Part shown: one piece after another, positions 1 to 10,739 of the stretch
Layout of the letters: the number at the start of each line of letters is the position of its first letter
Position numbering within the stretch: position 1 is the first letter of the stretch
From: Berghia stephanieae
Lineage: Eukaryota > Mollusca > Gastropoda > Nudibranchia > Aeolidiidae
Reading direction: 5' to 3'
Assembly: GCA_034508935.3 (NCBI GenBank)
Contig: CM067444.1
Location: 33,307,663-33,371,662 of the forward strand
DNA: 64,000 nt
Position numbers and translations under genes: made by a program
Notes under the pieces: generated by a model
Told to the model about the DNA's origin: nothing
What the model saw: the letters and a program-made list of their open reading frames with translations, nothing else
Database searches by the model: none

Positions 1-450
1 AACTGACAGAATTGATAAAACATACACAAACAGGAATGAAAAACGATCAACCAATAAAGCATGAGTCAAATACAAAGATTTAGCCATCCTAACACTAACA
101 TCAAAGGATGAAGAAACAAAACGAACTACATTCTTGACTTTATCAAACAAACAAACCACTGACTTCATACTTTTACAAGAAACAAACATACCTGACAAAC
201 ATACACAAAAACAAATAGAAACTAAACTACACTAAAAAAATATTCTGGACAACAGACAAACAGAAACGAAATGATACTCATGCAACATTAGTGACAGATG
301 GAGCATAGGTCACCACGAATTTGACCAAACAGGAAGACTAGGGATGATAGATATACGAAAACACAGTAGTCAATACCACTTATATAACATTTATGGACCA
401 GCTAATAAAAATGGCGACGAAGAATAAAAGAATAACACCAACAAATACAG
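1..450 (+). pseudogene. LINE endonuclease fragment (L1/Tx1-like)
   Basis: Decayed copy of the N-terminal endonuclease region of an L1/Tx1-like LINE ORF2. The translation in shifting frames gives IFWTTDKQKRN and short pieces around it that match the better copy at 9,603-10,190 (NIFWTTDKKKR, GRLGMIDIQKH, YGPAKN). The family enzyme nicks target DNA to prime reverse transcription. Several stops and frame changes are present, so it cannot code. It enters from the left edge of the window. The following 230 bases to 677 hold nothing I recognise. Confidence 0.75.
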
Positions 451-677
451 AACACATTGCAAGCACATTATCATTCACAGACACAAAGCAATATATGCAG
501 TTTGGCCAACCACAAAAGAAAAGAAAACATAAATGCGCATACTGGAAATTTAACATTAATTTACTAATAATGATGGTATAGATTTATAGTGCGCCAAACA
601 TTCCTTCATCTGGAGGGCTGGGGCGCATAAAAGAGATTAAGCCCTAACACAGTACACGAACAACGCTAATTATACAC

Positions 678-790
678 ATAATCAAAAGAAAGCCTTTCTG
701 AATAAGAATGTCTTCAATCGATGCTTGAAATTCTCAAATGAAGACAAATGTATCTCAAGTGTTGGCAAATTCCACAACCTTTGACCAGAA
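678..790 (-). pseudogene. LINE ORF2 C-terminal fragment (CR1/L2-like)
   Basis: The minus-strand reading contains RLWNLPTLEIHLSSFENFK followed by HRLKTFLFRKAFF and a stop. This is the usual C-terminal end of CR1/L2/Jockey-type ORF2 proteins (pattern W..LP.EI..S.S...FK..LKT.LF). Only about 35 codons remain, which fits a 5'-truncated insertion. The clade call rests on this short motif. Confidence 0.6.
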
Positions 791-800
791 TGCACTAGGG

Positions 801-900
801 AGTCCCGATAACTCAGTTGATAGAGCACTCGCTTCACATGCAAAGGGACCGAGATTGATCCCGGGTGCATTCAATATTTCCCCCCCCCCCCCCCCCTCCC
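801..900 (+). repeat. tRNA-like SINE head followed by a poly-C run
   Basis: A pol III promoter-like layout is visible: A-box-like AACTCAGTTGATAGAGC near 810 and B-box-like GAGATTGATCCC near 850. It does not fold into a credible functional tRNA, so I read it as a SINE head or tRNA pseudogene. A C-run of about 17 follows at 880-896. The next 490 bases (to about 1,390) are AT-rich and show nothing recognisable. Confidence 0.5.
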
Positions 901-1394
901 TAGCCGCCCAGCAGTGAATGAGTAGCTGAGTCAGTTAGATTTGGTGGGAAAGCAATTTCTATTCTCCGTTTCACGCTATAGAAACTGGGATGGGCATAAT
1001 GGCTCTGAAGGACTACTTTGACCTGAACTAAAAATAGCACTTGAAACAGGGAAACTAAGGGTTGCGGAACAAACTATATGAGTATTTTGACAGGACTTCC
1101 TAAGTTTCACACCACTTTATAATACATAATATAAGCACACGTAACCGCGCGCACCAGAATGCACATAAACATACAGAGAGGAAAAATGTCATAACTTGAA
1201 TTATTGAATATAAATCGTATGCGAACATTTAAACAATAATGGCAAATGAAGGGATATTATATGCCGTGAGAATTCTGATGTAACACATGTATATCTTACA
1301 AAATCCAATGTTAAGTTATTGTGCATACTTGTATATTAGCCTAAATAATTTTAGTGTTATAAAAAAATTATATTGTATATTTAGTTGGATGTTT

Positions 1395-1625
1395 TATTTA
1401 ACATAGTGAGCATCTCATAAGATGAGATTTTAATTTCTTTTTAAAAGATGACTGCGAATCCACAACCCCGCTCCTAACACTAAATGGTAAAGAATTCCAG
1501 ACAGCGGGAGCAGCATGAATAAATGCACGATCAGCAAAGGTCTTAGATCCTTTTTTAGGAACACATAATCGTAATTGAGAGTTGGATCTTAAAAGAGTGA
1601 GAGGGTGAGTAAATATTGATCAAAT
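1395..1625 (-). pseudogene. LINE ORF2 C-terminus (CR1/L2-like)
   Basis: The minus strand reads KTFADRAFIHAAPAVWNSLP then a K-rich stretch ending KKKLKSHLM. The pattern AF...AP.VWNSLP....FK..LK..L is the standard C-terminus of CR1/L2-type LINE ORF2. It probably belongs to the same insertion as the RT fragment at 1,991-2,640, with the SINE at 1,712-2,000 lying between the two. Confidence 0.72.
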
Positions 1626-1711
1626 CTGATAAACAGGGAGCCAATGGAAAGTCTAAAACAAAGGTGTGACATGATCACTTTTTTCTTCTTCAAAACTAAT
1701 TTTGCCTCGTG

Positions 1712-2000
1712 CGGCAATATGATCTAGTGGTATGACACTCGTTTAGGTATCGGAAGGTCCTGGGGTCAATCCTCACTCAACGCATAGTTTGAGTCCTTGG
1801 AAAAGGCTCTTTACTCACATTCTCTCACTGTACTCGGGTGTAAAATATGTACCTGGCCATTTACAGCGTTGTCTCTGTCCTAAAAATTGTAATATCGCCT
1901 AACAGGCGTCATGTTAAGTGTTGCTGTTGTCCAGGGATCCCTTGTAAAGTGCTTTGAGCATGTTCAGTGGATATTGCACAATATAAAAGCTCAATAAGGC
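1712..2000 (+). repeat. tRNA-derived SINE, family A copy 1
   Basis: One of several copies of the same SINE (others at 27,712-28,020, 62,995-63,285 and, partly or inverted, 22,390-22,660, 18,860-19,180, 56,288-56,480). The order is a tRNA-like head (CTAGTGGTATGACACTCG; B-box GGTCCTGGGGTCAATCC), a body with ACTCGGGTGTAAAAT and GTACCTGGCC, a block TGTAATATCGCCTAACAGG, and a tail AAGTGCTTTGAGC...GGATATTGCAC followed by TATAAAAGCTCAATA. It is transcribed by pol III in the known families and mobilised by a LINE. Confidence 0.82.
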
Positions 2001-2640
2001 ACTACAGTTTGCTGATTATTTGGAATATTAAACATGAGCATGTTACAGTAATCAAGTCTAGAAAACATCATAGAAGAAATGAGGGTTTGAATAGGTTTTT
2101 GAGCTAAAAAATTAGCCAATTGTGAAATTCTTCTTTTCTCGGTGTATATATTCTTACATAAATTATCTATATGGCAATGCATAGAAAGGGTAGAGTCAAA
2201 GTAAACACCCAGATTTCTAGCTCTGTCAGTAAAATACTTTTTCATTTTCAATTGTAATATTTTTATATTCTTTTTATAATTTTTTTAGGGCCATACAAAA
2301 TTTCTGGGTTTTTTTCTTCGTTCATTTTGAGTCTATTTATTGTCATCCAGTTTTTTCAGATCTTCTATACAAATTTACTGGTTTTTAATTAACAAATGTA
2401 ATTCAGACGGATGGACAGAGCTATACAACTGGGTGTTGTAGGGAAAATATGGTAGCTGACCTCATGCTTTTTTTTTTAATTCTTCCCAATGGTTGTGTAT
2501 AGAGATTATAAAGGAGTGGGCCTAGACGGAACTTTGGGGTACTCCATAATTTAACGTTTGTGGCTTCGATTTTATTTTGTCTATCAGGACTGGTTGTGTA
2601 TGACGTCAATGTATGACTTGAACCATTTTAGGGCATTATC
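1991..2640 (-). pseudogene. LINE reverse transcriptase fragment (CR1/L2-like)
   Basis: The minus strand contains a piece of RT palm (RLGPLLYNLYTQPLG, from the family motif QGSVLGPLLFNLY) near 2,480-2,530, and further along ARNLGVYFDSTLSMHCHI and SRLDYCNMLM near 2,000-2,240, which is the conserved post-palm region of CR1/L2-type LINEs (RNLGV.FD..L....H). The pieces are in different frames and the catalytic FxDD box is not visible. Sequence from 2,640 to 3,060 shows nothing recognisable. Confidence 0.75.
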
Positions 2641-3059
2641 TCTAATATGGGGAAGGACTGTGTCACTTTGATGTTAACCAAAAACTAGTCATTCAGAGCC
2701 ATACGACCCATGGAGCCTGATTTTACCCTGGTTTCTGTATCATTAGATGAACAGTGACAATTGCTTACAACCATTGTGATAGGATGATAGTCTATCACAA
2801 ACTACCAGTGATCAGATTTGATCCAATGAGACAAATACCTAATCACTTATGGCTTCTGGGTGTCCAGAAAAAATCACTGCACCCGAGATTTAGGGCTAAC
2901 CCACACCAGAGACTGACTCTGACGACCCAGCACTGCCATCCTCTACCATCAGGCATAGACAAAATACTAAGAATAAAGATAAGAGCCACTAGTTCTACCT
3001 TGTTCTGGTCTTTGTAGCAAACTCATAGTTAGCATGACTTTTCTTTTTGATTTTAATAT

Positions 3060-3440
3060 ATTTGAAAATTTACCAAAACAGATGCCGACAGACTGTCTTG
3101 GTTCCCCACAATTAGTCTTGAGAAATATATGGCAAATCTTCGGTCTTTGCAAGATTTCTTAGGAACCTCCTACTGCAATGCAACACTGAAAACCTTGGAA
3201 ACCGTGACCACTAGATGGCGATGGATAGGGCATGTCCTCAAAATGATTCAATACCAAAGGTTACTCGTTGCGGGATATCCAAAGGCAAAAGAAAAAGAGG
3301 CAGGCCAAAGCAGACATAGCTATGGACAGTTTAGGAGGAGATAGAATGTAAGATGAGTCCTTGGGAGCTCTGTGTCAATTGGCTGTGACCAGTGACAGAA
3401 AGTGGAGATCTTCAGTGCTAACCTACACGTCAGTGGGCTC
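3060..3440 (+). pseudogene. LINE ORF2 C-terminal fragment (WRWIGH type)
   Basis: The plus strand reads RWRWIGHVLKM, then, with frame changes, KGKRKRGRPKQT, SWELCVNWL and DRKWRSSVLTYTSVGSE. The string RRWRWIGH.L......GKRKRGRP..TW...........W......DR..WR is the C-terminal signature of a common invertebrate LINE group (often assigned to RTE- or CR1-related clades). A second, better copy lies at 45,770-46,300. It is non-functional. Confidence 0.72.
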
Positions 3441-3504
3441 AGAAGACAGTAAGGTTTTTTTGTTTTGTTTTTGTTTTGTCCTTTGAACACAGTAAAGAGT
3501 AGAG

Positions 3505-4070
3505 AATGATTAAAATTCGATTTTGTATTTTACCATTTTTCTGGCATTCAGAAAGCCTCATAATTGGGTGGGGTTCCTGGCCTCCCATAGTGGGCAGGGT
3601 GGTACTTACTGTGTCTTCTATCCCTTTATATATGTTTTCCATTTGCCTTCTGTCTTTGTCTTGGAATGAAATTGCTTGGTTTTCTCCTGGCCCTGGACGT
3701 CCTTGGCTGGGAGGGAAAGAGTCAAATTCATAGTTAATGTTTTGGGAGTTATTTTTTTCCCTTGTAAATCATCTCTCTGTTATGTATTGTTATATATGTT
3801 ATTTTGAATGTATAATGTAAACATTCGAGTGTATTCCTCATTGTTAAATCCTGTTCCTCTGTCTGGATGAGACTTATAGGTTATTTCAAAGTGCTGGTAC
3901 ATTGATGGGATTCTACATCTGGTTCCTATTCAAACCAATTACACTTTTTCTTACTTTTTCTTGGGTGCTTTAATTGTAATTCTAGAATTTGATTATCCCA
4001 TTTTCTTTCTTTTGTACTGACGCCAATATGCCCTAAATGTGTTGCAAACCACACAAAAACAAAGCCTCCT
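3505..4070 (+). repeat. LINE 3'-tail repeat, copy 1
   Basis: Untranslated repeat found about ten times here (10,740-11,090; 40,740-40,910; 42,595-43,060; 43,530-44,520 in three copies; 47,690-48,390 in two; an inverted tail at 18,118-18,165). Consensus blocks in order: CCTCCCATAGTGGGCAGG, CTTCTATCCCC, GTAAATCATCTCTCTGTTATG, GTGTCTGGATGAGAC, GTGCTCTTGGAATCTACATC, TGTAATTCTAGAACTTTTTA, and a terminal TTGCAAGCGCCGTAAAACCC followed by CAAA-like repeats. The ending and variable 5' truncation mark it as the 3' UTR of a non-LTR retrotransposon. This copy loses the last bases. Confidence 0.8.
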
Positions 4071-4281
4071 AGTCACTACACAGGGCTTTAAGACTTGAAA
4101 TAATGTCACGTCATTATTCTCCTGTGATGCATCAAAGATTGTATGTTTGATTAGCAATTTAAGTATCGAGTGCTCTTTAGGTTTAGATCTGGAGGTCTCA
4201 AACTCTAAGAAAAAAGATATCATTTGGACTGGATTTTTCTAAAGGTACAACCAACCACTTACATTCTAGCTGAATATCAAA

Positions 4282-4303
4282 ATGTCTGGACGTGGCAAAG
4301 GAG
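4282..4303 (+). pseudogene. Histone H4 start relic (22 bases)
   Basis: The 22 bases from 4,282 begin ATGTCTGGACGTGGCAAAGG and match the first 22 bases of the intact H4 gene (minus strand from 57,648), coding MSGRGKG. The upstream CTGAATATCAAA looks like a histone leader. H4 identity stops abruptly where unrelated sequence and a LINE fragment begin. I read it as an H4 copy cut off by an insertion or rearrangement. Chance identity over 22 bases starting exactly at an ATG is unlikely. Confidence 0.65.
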
Positions 4304-4451
4304 TATATAATGGAGTATAATTTAGTTCTTTTTGTGTTTGTGTTAGTGTTAGTGTAGGTTGTTTGTAGAATGTGCCCCTTCTGCGTACATACATAGGTTT
4401 TGTTTTTTCTTTTAATATTATTTCAAATATTTTGTGAGCATCGTTCAACAT
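4304..4451 (-). repeat. Dispersed LINE-like fragment, copy 1
   Basis: The reverse complement closely matches 34,854-35,010 (shared GATGCTCACAAAATATTTGA, AAAACCTATGTATG, CACTAACACAAA, ACTAAATTATACT). One frame reads NDAHKIFEIILKEKTKPMY. The element is unidentified; its second copy sits inside the L1/Tx1-like LINE pile, so a LINE origin is likely. Confidence 0.6.
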
Positions 4452-4556
4452 CTAGCAAGAGCTGGATGGCATAAACGGAAGCCTGCTGGTAAAATCAGGT
4501 AGTGTATTATTCCCATCTTACTGCCCTACACCCACAACCCCATTCCCTTGTGTCCC

Positions 4557-4577
4557 TTAAGGGGGGACCTGTAGTCA
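4557..4577 (+). repeat. TTAA target duplication and left terminal inverted repeat
   Basis: TTAA at 4,557-4,560 is followed by GGGGGGACCTGTAGTCA. The same 17 bases occur inverted at 8,432-8,448, again followed by TTAA. This defines the left end of the 3.9 kb element. Confidence 0.92.
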
Positions 4578-4629
4578 AAAATCCATTTTTGATTGTAATG
4601 CTAATATTGCTATTCCCTTGTTATTTTAA

Positions 4630-5990
4630 GGTGGTAGGAGGTCTAATTTGATGATTAACACCAAAAAAAGCCAAAAAAAAATTTTTTTTTAGACATAGTG
4701 AGAAAAAATAGGCTAAAAATAGACCAAAAATCCCAAAATTTCTTACAGTAATGCAGCCAAAACCAACGAATAGATCTCTTCCAAATTCACACACAATGTT
4801 TCTTACAACAAGAGCTATACCATGACGTGAAGGTTTAGCAATAGTCCTGAAAATAAATTTTTAAGAATTTTTTTTCGATTTCGGCTGAAAATTTGGCGCG
4901 GAATTACAGTAAAAATTCGATTTAAAAATTCATAAAACTGCTCAATTTTAGTTTACCCCAAAACCCCTACGTCATGGTACAAAACACATTATAAAAAGAT
5001 TCTGACCAAATTTGAAGACAATCTGATGGAAAATGATCCAGATATGAATGTTAGAAAATCAGAAAATGACGCAAAATGGAGATTTGAGAAAACGCAAAAT
5101 TTGTCTTTAATTTGATAATAAAGTTAATTTTGCAGACAAGCAAAGGAAAACATCCATCAAAATTTCAAAGTATATTCAATATGGAACAAGAAAACAGTTA
5201 AATTTTGTACATTTATCAAATTCTGAAAAAATTATGATCGATTCGCTAACCCATACCCCTAAGAAAAAATTTGCGGAAAAATTGAATGATATCAGTTTTT
5301 TACAAAAAAATTAATTTAGCGATCAAATATGCTTTATATTTATAAAATTCATCAATTAAATCTCATAAACTAATAATGTGATGTATAATTTGATGTTAAA
5401 CACCCAAAAAAAACTCAGAATTTTTTAAATAAAATTTTTAAGGGGCATTATAGGCTAAAATTAGACGTAAAACCCTAAAATTTCTAACATAGATGCACCA
5501 AAAACTAGCATATAAATTTCTTTCAAATTTAAACACAATGTTTCTCACATAAATAGCTATATCGTGATGGAAGAATTTATCAATAGTCTGGAAAATAACA
5601 TTTTTAGAATTTTTATTTGATTTTGACTGAAAATTTGGCGCGTATCGACAGAAAAAAATGAGTTTAAAAATTTATAAAATTGCTAAATATTAATTTACCC
5701 CCAAAAACTTCCATCATGATGTAAAAGACATCATAGAAAAGATTCTGAATAAATTTGAAGATGATCTAAAGGAAAATGGATAAGATAGGATTGCTAGAAA
5801 ATCAGAAAATGACATAAATCGGAAATTTGAGAAAGCGCAAACTTTTTTAATAATTTGACATTGAGACTGATTTTGCAGGCAAGTAAAAGAAATGATCCAT
5901 CAAACTTTCAAAATATGACCATTATAGGACAAGAAAACAAGAAAACTTTAAAAATTTATAATCGATTCGCTAACGCATACCCCTAAAAAA
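4630..5990 (+). repeat. Diverged direct duplication inside the TTAA element
   Basis: Two direct copies of about 720 bp, roughly 4,630-5,300 and 5,385-5,990. Shared landmarks in order: CACACAATGTTTCTTAC / AACACAATGTTTCTCAC, CTGAAAATTTGGCGCG, AAAGATTCTGA..AAATTTGAAGA, AAAATCAGAAAATGAC, and TTCGCTAACSCATACCCCTAA (S is C then G). Coding potential is absent in both. Confidence 0.82.
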
Positions 5991-7027
5991 AAAAATACTA
6001 TAAAATTCAATTTTTTCCGTATTCAGAGATAAAATAATTTTGAGGTCAAATATGATTTATATCTTATGAATTCATTATTGTAATCACAAAAACTAATTAT
6101 TTACTGTATACAATAGATTATAAAGAGATTTCTAGATATATTAAAAAGTCTCGAAATATGATTTTGTAAAATATGATATGGCGCGCTACCCTCATTTTTC
6201 AATGCTGCTTGAGAGACAAGTCATATAAAATTAGATATCTAGTCAATTTTAACTGCAAAATCAATTCTATTTTAGACAATAAAACAGCTAAATGATGCAA
6301 ATAGATATAGCTCAGAATAAAAAGCAATTTGCTTTCCCGAGCCCCTTGGAAATAAATTCCTTTCGCCTCAATGCAGGAAAAATCAACACCACTTGTTTGC
6401 CACCGCTTTTTTAGTACCGTAGTTCCACAAAGAGGGTTGATCTTGCTCTGGTTGGTAAAAAAAAAAAGAGATATTTGATTAGCAATTTTTGGAAATACAT
6501 TATAAGTCATTGACATAAAATGCATCTGTCAAAGAAAGACCAAAAATAAAATGGTCATCATTCACACCAACACAGTTGAAATTTCATTGTTTTTACATCC
6601 ACAGAACAGAACTCTTGGCGACAAACAATTTTCTGTTATTAAGTTAATATATTCAGTAGTAATTCATTTCAAATGATGTTTTATCATTTTCATTTAGAAA
6701 AATGAGTATTTACTTTATTGATCATTAATCAAAAATGTAAAGGCGCTATGTAGATTTGGAAACATTACTAACCAGTGTCAAAAAGTACATGCAGACACTC
6801 TGCTGTGCTGGCCCAGATGATGGTTTGCTGGTTGATCAGTTTGCCACAGGAGGGCCTCAACACACCTTTCCAGAATAGCCCTTGAGCCAGCATCTTTATT
6901 TATTGTCAGGACACCAGTACAGTCAACTGAATTCTTTCATGTTAGCTGTCGATGAAAACAAAAAATTAAATTAAATTCACTGCAGTGAAAATGGCACATA
7001 TGCCAATGCCATTGCTAAAGTTTAAAA

Positions 7028-7062
7028 CAACAACAACAACAATAATAATAATAATAATCATA

Positions 7063-7142
<80 letters not shown>
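7028..7142 (+). repeat. AAC/TAA microsatellite
   Basis: A short (CAA)n run passes into an (ATA)n run of about 30 units. It lies inside the TTAA element. The reverse frame would give a poly-tyrosine string, which is a shadow, not a protein. Confidence 0.95.
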
Positions 7143-7145
<3 letters not shown>

Positions 7146-7399
7146 TAAATAATTTGGAAAAAAAAAATTATCTAACACTGTCATTATCATTATCCTAGAC
7201 ATTTCAAACACTACTAAAACTGCTACCACTACAGACCTTATCATTATCTATCATATAGATATTTACTCTCCCTATCACTATCTCTCGAACATAACATTCC
7301 ATACCCAATTTTCCGATATAAATCCCCCCCCCCCCCCCCCCCCCCCTCCAAAGAAAAAAAATTGAAAAGTGTGGACGATGTATGCAGTATCAGCCAAAA

Positions 7400-7620
7400 T
7401 AAAGATAATTACAATAACTGAATGAAAAGTATTTTTTTTTAAAGGGTCCTGAGACTGAGAATGTCTTTTCTTCTTGTGAGTCGCACGAACTTCACGAACC
7501 CTCTTGACACTATTGACAGTCTTGATCTTGACAAATTTGGAAACATATTGACTGGGAATCGAACCTTGAAACATCTGATCAGGTCTAGGTTTTATCGCCT
7601 GACATGGAGGGCTGATTTTG
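7400..7620 (-). repeat. tRNA-like SINE head (minus strand)
   Basis: The minus strand carries a clear B-box GGTTCGATTCC near 7,552-7,562 with upstream CCTAGACCTGATCAG. It is nested in the TTAA element. Its body is not clearly shared with the other SINEs, so the assignment is tentative. Confidence 0.45.
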
Positions 7621-8431
7621 TTTGGAGAGGGAGGGGGGGGGGAGTAGTATTTTATTATTGTTTGGCCCTGTTATTTTTCATAAAAATTAACTTGCGATAA
7701 CAACGAGTGTGTCAGCTGATGCACAGTCGAACAAACACACAATCTCACAAGGCATGTTTAGTTATAAAAATAAGTAATAAATTAAAATGTGGTGTATTTC
7801 TTATGCTTACCTTGTAAACTGAGTATTCTGTGACTTGAATAGAGTGAAGAATTACCAAAGTTCATCAAAATCAACTTGTAATGCGATGAGTGAGGTCCAA
7901 AAGCGAATGAATTCATAATATTGTAAACAAAGGCAGGGTCAGTCAGGGAGCGGCCATTGACGCTATCGTGGTGCATTGTGGGTCACTATTGCCACGTTCG
8001 AGGATAAATTTAGATCGGAATCATGTTTTGTTACTAAATTTAGACGCACCGTGACCTGACCTCTCAAATCAACCAATGAGAGCTCGTGACATTGTATAAA
8101 TGGTATTCACTATTTGACCTTGTGATAATTCATGTTTATAATCATGATGTCGATGTTGCCAGATTGAAAAAGAGAAATGGCTAAGCTTTCCATCGATATG
8201 CGCCATGACCGGGTGGATAGGCTTTGAATAGCTGTTGTCAAGACCCAAACATTTGACAATATAGACCTTTAGAAAATAAAACGTGGATACCTACGTTATA
8301 AAACTGCATCAAAAACACGTTTTTAATTGAAAATATGAAATTGTCTTTATATTTTAGGATTCTAGAATAATTAAACTACCTGAAAAGTGGACTAGCCCAA
8401 TTTGGCCGAAAAAATGTTTTTTAACCAAAAA

Positions 8432-8452
8432 TGACTACAGGTCCCCCCTTAA
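8432..8452 (-). repeat. Right terminal inverted repeat and TTAA target duplication
   Basis: TGACTACAGGTCCCCCC followed by TTAA at 8,449-8,452. It is the exact inverse of the left end at 4,557-4,577. Confidence 0.92.
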
Positions 8453-8519
8453 ACGTATATATTTATGACATAGTGTTTCTTTTTTATTATCGCCCTACCC
8501 CTGGTCAAAACTGCTAAAA

Positions 8520-9340
8520 AAACAATTTGGAAAAAAAAGATCCACCCCTTGCCAACCTTCCCAGACCAAAAGCTATTGAGGAGGACATATTCCGAGAATG
8601 TCCAGCCTCATCTTCACCTACTCCTACTGCTCCCACGCCTCATCCTCCTACCCCTACAATCCCAACCTCTATGAACGTCTCAACTACAACAACCCACACC
8701 CCATCTCCTCAGGTCACTCCACTACACCCACGACCCCACCAACCCCCCCCCCACGTAACCCATCCTCCTCTTCATCTAAACCCATCTCCCCGTCACCCCC
8801 CTCACACCTCAGCACCTCTACAACACCCCCTAGACCCCCCGTAACCTTAAAAATCCATAGCAAAGCATCAACATCTCCAGATCCCTTCACCAGCAGACCA
8901 ATCATCCCAAGAAAAAACCTACAAATTAGCACCGACAACAACACAAGCAAAATTAACAAGAAGACATTCCATTTCATTGATACCTCCTCCCTCTCACCAT
9001 CCCCCCCCCCCCCCTCACAACTCAGTACCTCCACAACCCCTCCTAGACACCCCCTCCACCCTGTAACCCTAAAAATCCACTCCCACAGCAAACCACCGAC
9101 ATCACCAGACCCGTTCACCAGCAGACCTATCATTCCAAGAACACCTGGAGAGAACATACAAATCAGCCCTGACAACACCAATAAAAAGAAGACACTCAAT
9201 ATCACTGATACCTCCACCACAACCTATCTACTTAAAAAGAATTTCCTCTTGTACAGAAAGAGGAAACCATCACCCTTAGAAGACGGTAATAGGAAAATGC
9301 GTTGGCCACCACACCACAAAGCAGCGCAACCATAATATTA
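8520..9340 (+). pseudogene. LINE ORF1 C-terminal region, Pro/Ser/Thr-rich (L1/Tx1-like)
   Basis: Overlapping plus-strand frames give a long Pro/Ser/Thr-rich tract, with a duplicated segment whose halves share TSPDPFTSRPIIPR (near 8,870 and 9,095). The order, a P-rich tail then about 270 bases then the ORF2 endonuclease, is the same as in the minus-strand LINEs at 29.3-33.3 kb and 36.8-40.6 kb, where ORF1 also ends in a P-rich region after a zinc knuckle. The zinc knuckle is not seen here, so the 5' part is missing. In the known families ORF1 is a nucleic-acid-binding protein. The coding state is doubtful because composition is highly biased. Confidence 0.55.
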
Positions 9341-9602
9341 TAAGCAACGAACAAAATAACCACACATACAGACATGTAGGTATATCTCTTAGACAAACAA
9401 CAAACTCTTTCACATACAGACACAGCATACACCACAATAGACTAACACCACCACAAACACACACACACACAAACACAAACATATATATATATATATAAAT
9501 TGCCGCAAGTAAGTAACCTAACATGAACAAGCAACATTACTTTGCATTCACCCTCAACCACAATACAACATAATACACACTATAACTTCAGGCAAGACAC
9601 AC

Positions 9603-10190
9603 TTGAACAATGACAGACAGAACTTAACACACACACGCACACACACACAAACATACATTAGAATGAACAAGGATCAAATGACAAAACACACGCCATATAT
9701 AGACTTGGCCATACTAACACTAAATATAAAAGGATTAAGAAACAAAACAAGCAACATCGTCAACATTATCATGCAAACAAAAAACAAACCACTAGATTTC
9801 ATACTGTTACAAGAGACAAACGTACACGACAAACATGCACAAAAACAAATAGAAACAAAACTACATCCACACGTTAAAAACATATTCTGGACAACAGACA
9901 AAAAGAAACGGCATTCACGCGGCGTAGCCATACTCAACATTAGCGACAGATGGAAAACAAATCACCACGAATTCAACCATACAGGAAGACTAGGGATGAT
10001 AGACATACAAAAACATGACGCCCAATATCACTTATTCAGCATATATGGACCAGCTAAAAACGACGAAAATTTCTATACAATACTAACAGATTGGATCGAA
10101 AGAAACACTCAAAAATAATAATTGCAGGGGATTTCAACGTGACCATAGACCCAAATGACAGCTCGACAGATGAAACATGGAGATAAAAAC
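9603..10190 (+). pseudogene. LINE ORF2 endonuclease domain (L1/Tx1-like)
   Basis: N-terminal part of an apurinic-like endonuclease: LAILTLNIKGLRNK (first conserved block, Asn), FILLQETNVHD (catalytic Glu block), RGVAILNISD, RLGMIDIQKHD and IYGPAKNDENFYTIL. After the frame ends near 10,118 the adjacent frame gives IIAGDFN, the next catalytic block (GDFN). Everything after about 10,190 is lost, so the RT domain is absent. It follows the ORF1-like segment at 8,520-9,340 with CA-rich sequence between. The same family supplies the minus-strand LINE at 36.8-40.6 kb. Sequence 10,190-10,730 holds nothing I recognise. Confidence 0.82.
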
Positions 10191-10739
10191 AGAATCGGTA
10201 ATGCTCTCATACTTATGGCATGGCTAACACAGATTATTTTAATGATCATTCAGTGTTGACTCTAATAAGTCTGCAGACTTGTCTATTGAAGGATTTGGCA
10301 ACACAATTAGTACAAGTGCGTTATTTACCCAGGCATTATACTCGCTTGTTATTTAGCCTACGGGTATGATCGTCCGGAATCAGGACAAGCATCCAAAAAT
10401 ATTTTCAATTGAGGTTAGAATACCATACTTGAGTCAAATTCTCAGGGACAATCAATTGACTTGGTGATGAAATATTTGCTTTCTGGCTTATGCAAATCAC
10501 AGCCATCTTGTGCGATTGGGTCTTTTTTGTATTATATGACTCAATAGACAGTCCTCCGTTACCTGATTGTTGACAAGATTTTATTTGGCAAGACATTATT
10601 TATCTTTACATTTTCTTTACGAAGTGGCAAATAAATAAACTAAGATTGGCCATGACGGTTGGCTGCCTTATTTAAGTGGTTGTAAGCATAAGTTCGACTG
10701 AACTTGGTTTCATCCTGGCCCAGAAGGAAGCAGTCAGAT

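Larger units (their letters stand above)
4561..8448. mobile_element. Non-autonomous DNA transposon with TTAA target sites (Kolobok- or piggyBac-like)
   Basis: A 3,888-bp element bounded by a perfect 17-bp inverted repeat (GGGGGGACCTGTAGTCA) and TTAA on both sides. TTAA target duplications are typical of piggyBac and Kolobok elements. The GGG-start fits either, so the superfamily is open. No transposase is visible, so it would need enzyme from elsewhere. The left 1.4 kb is an AT-rich, diverged tandem duplication. The right part holds a TAA microsatellite, a C-run of 23 (7,324-7,346), a SINE head and unassigned sequence. A minus-strand 108-codon frame at 6,199-6,525 and a plus-strand stretch near 6,750-6,900 are unassigned. 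A fragment with a related left end lies at 46,995-47,690. Confidence 0.88.

Noticed and set aside
6966-7244. 92-codon minus-strand frame with a long poly-tyrosine run
   Set aside because: It is the reverse translation of the TAA microsatellite; no conserved flanks.
8714-9220. 168-codon minus-strand frame
   Set aside because: It is antisense to the Pro/Ser/Thr-rich LINE ORF1 tail; composition explains the open frame.
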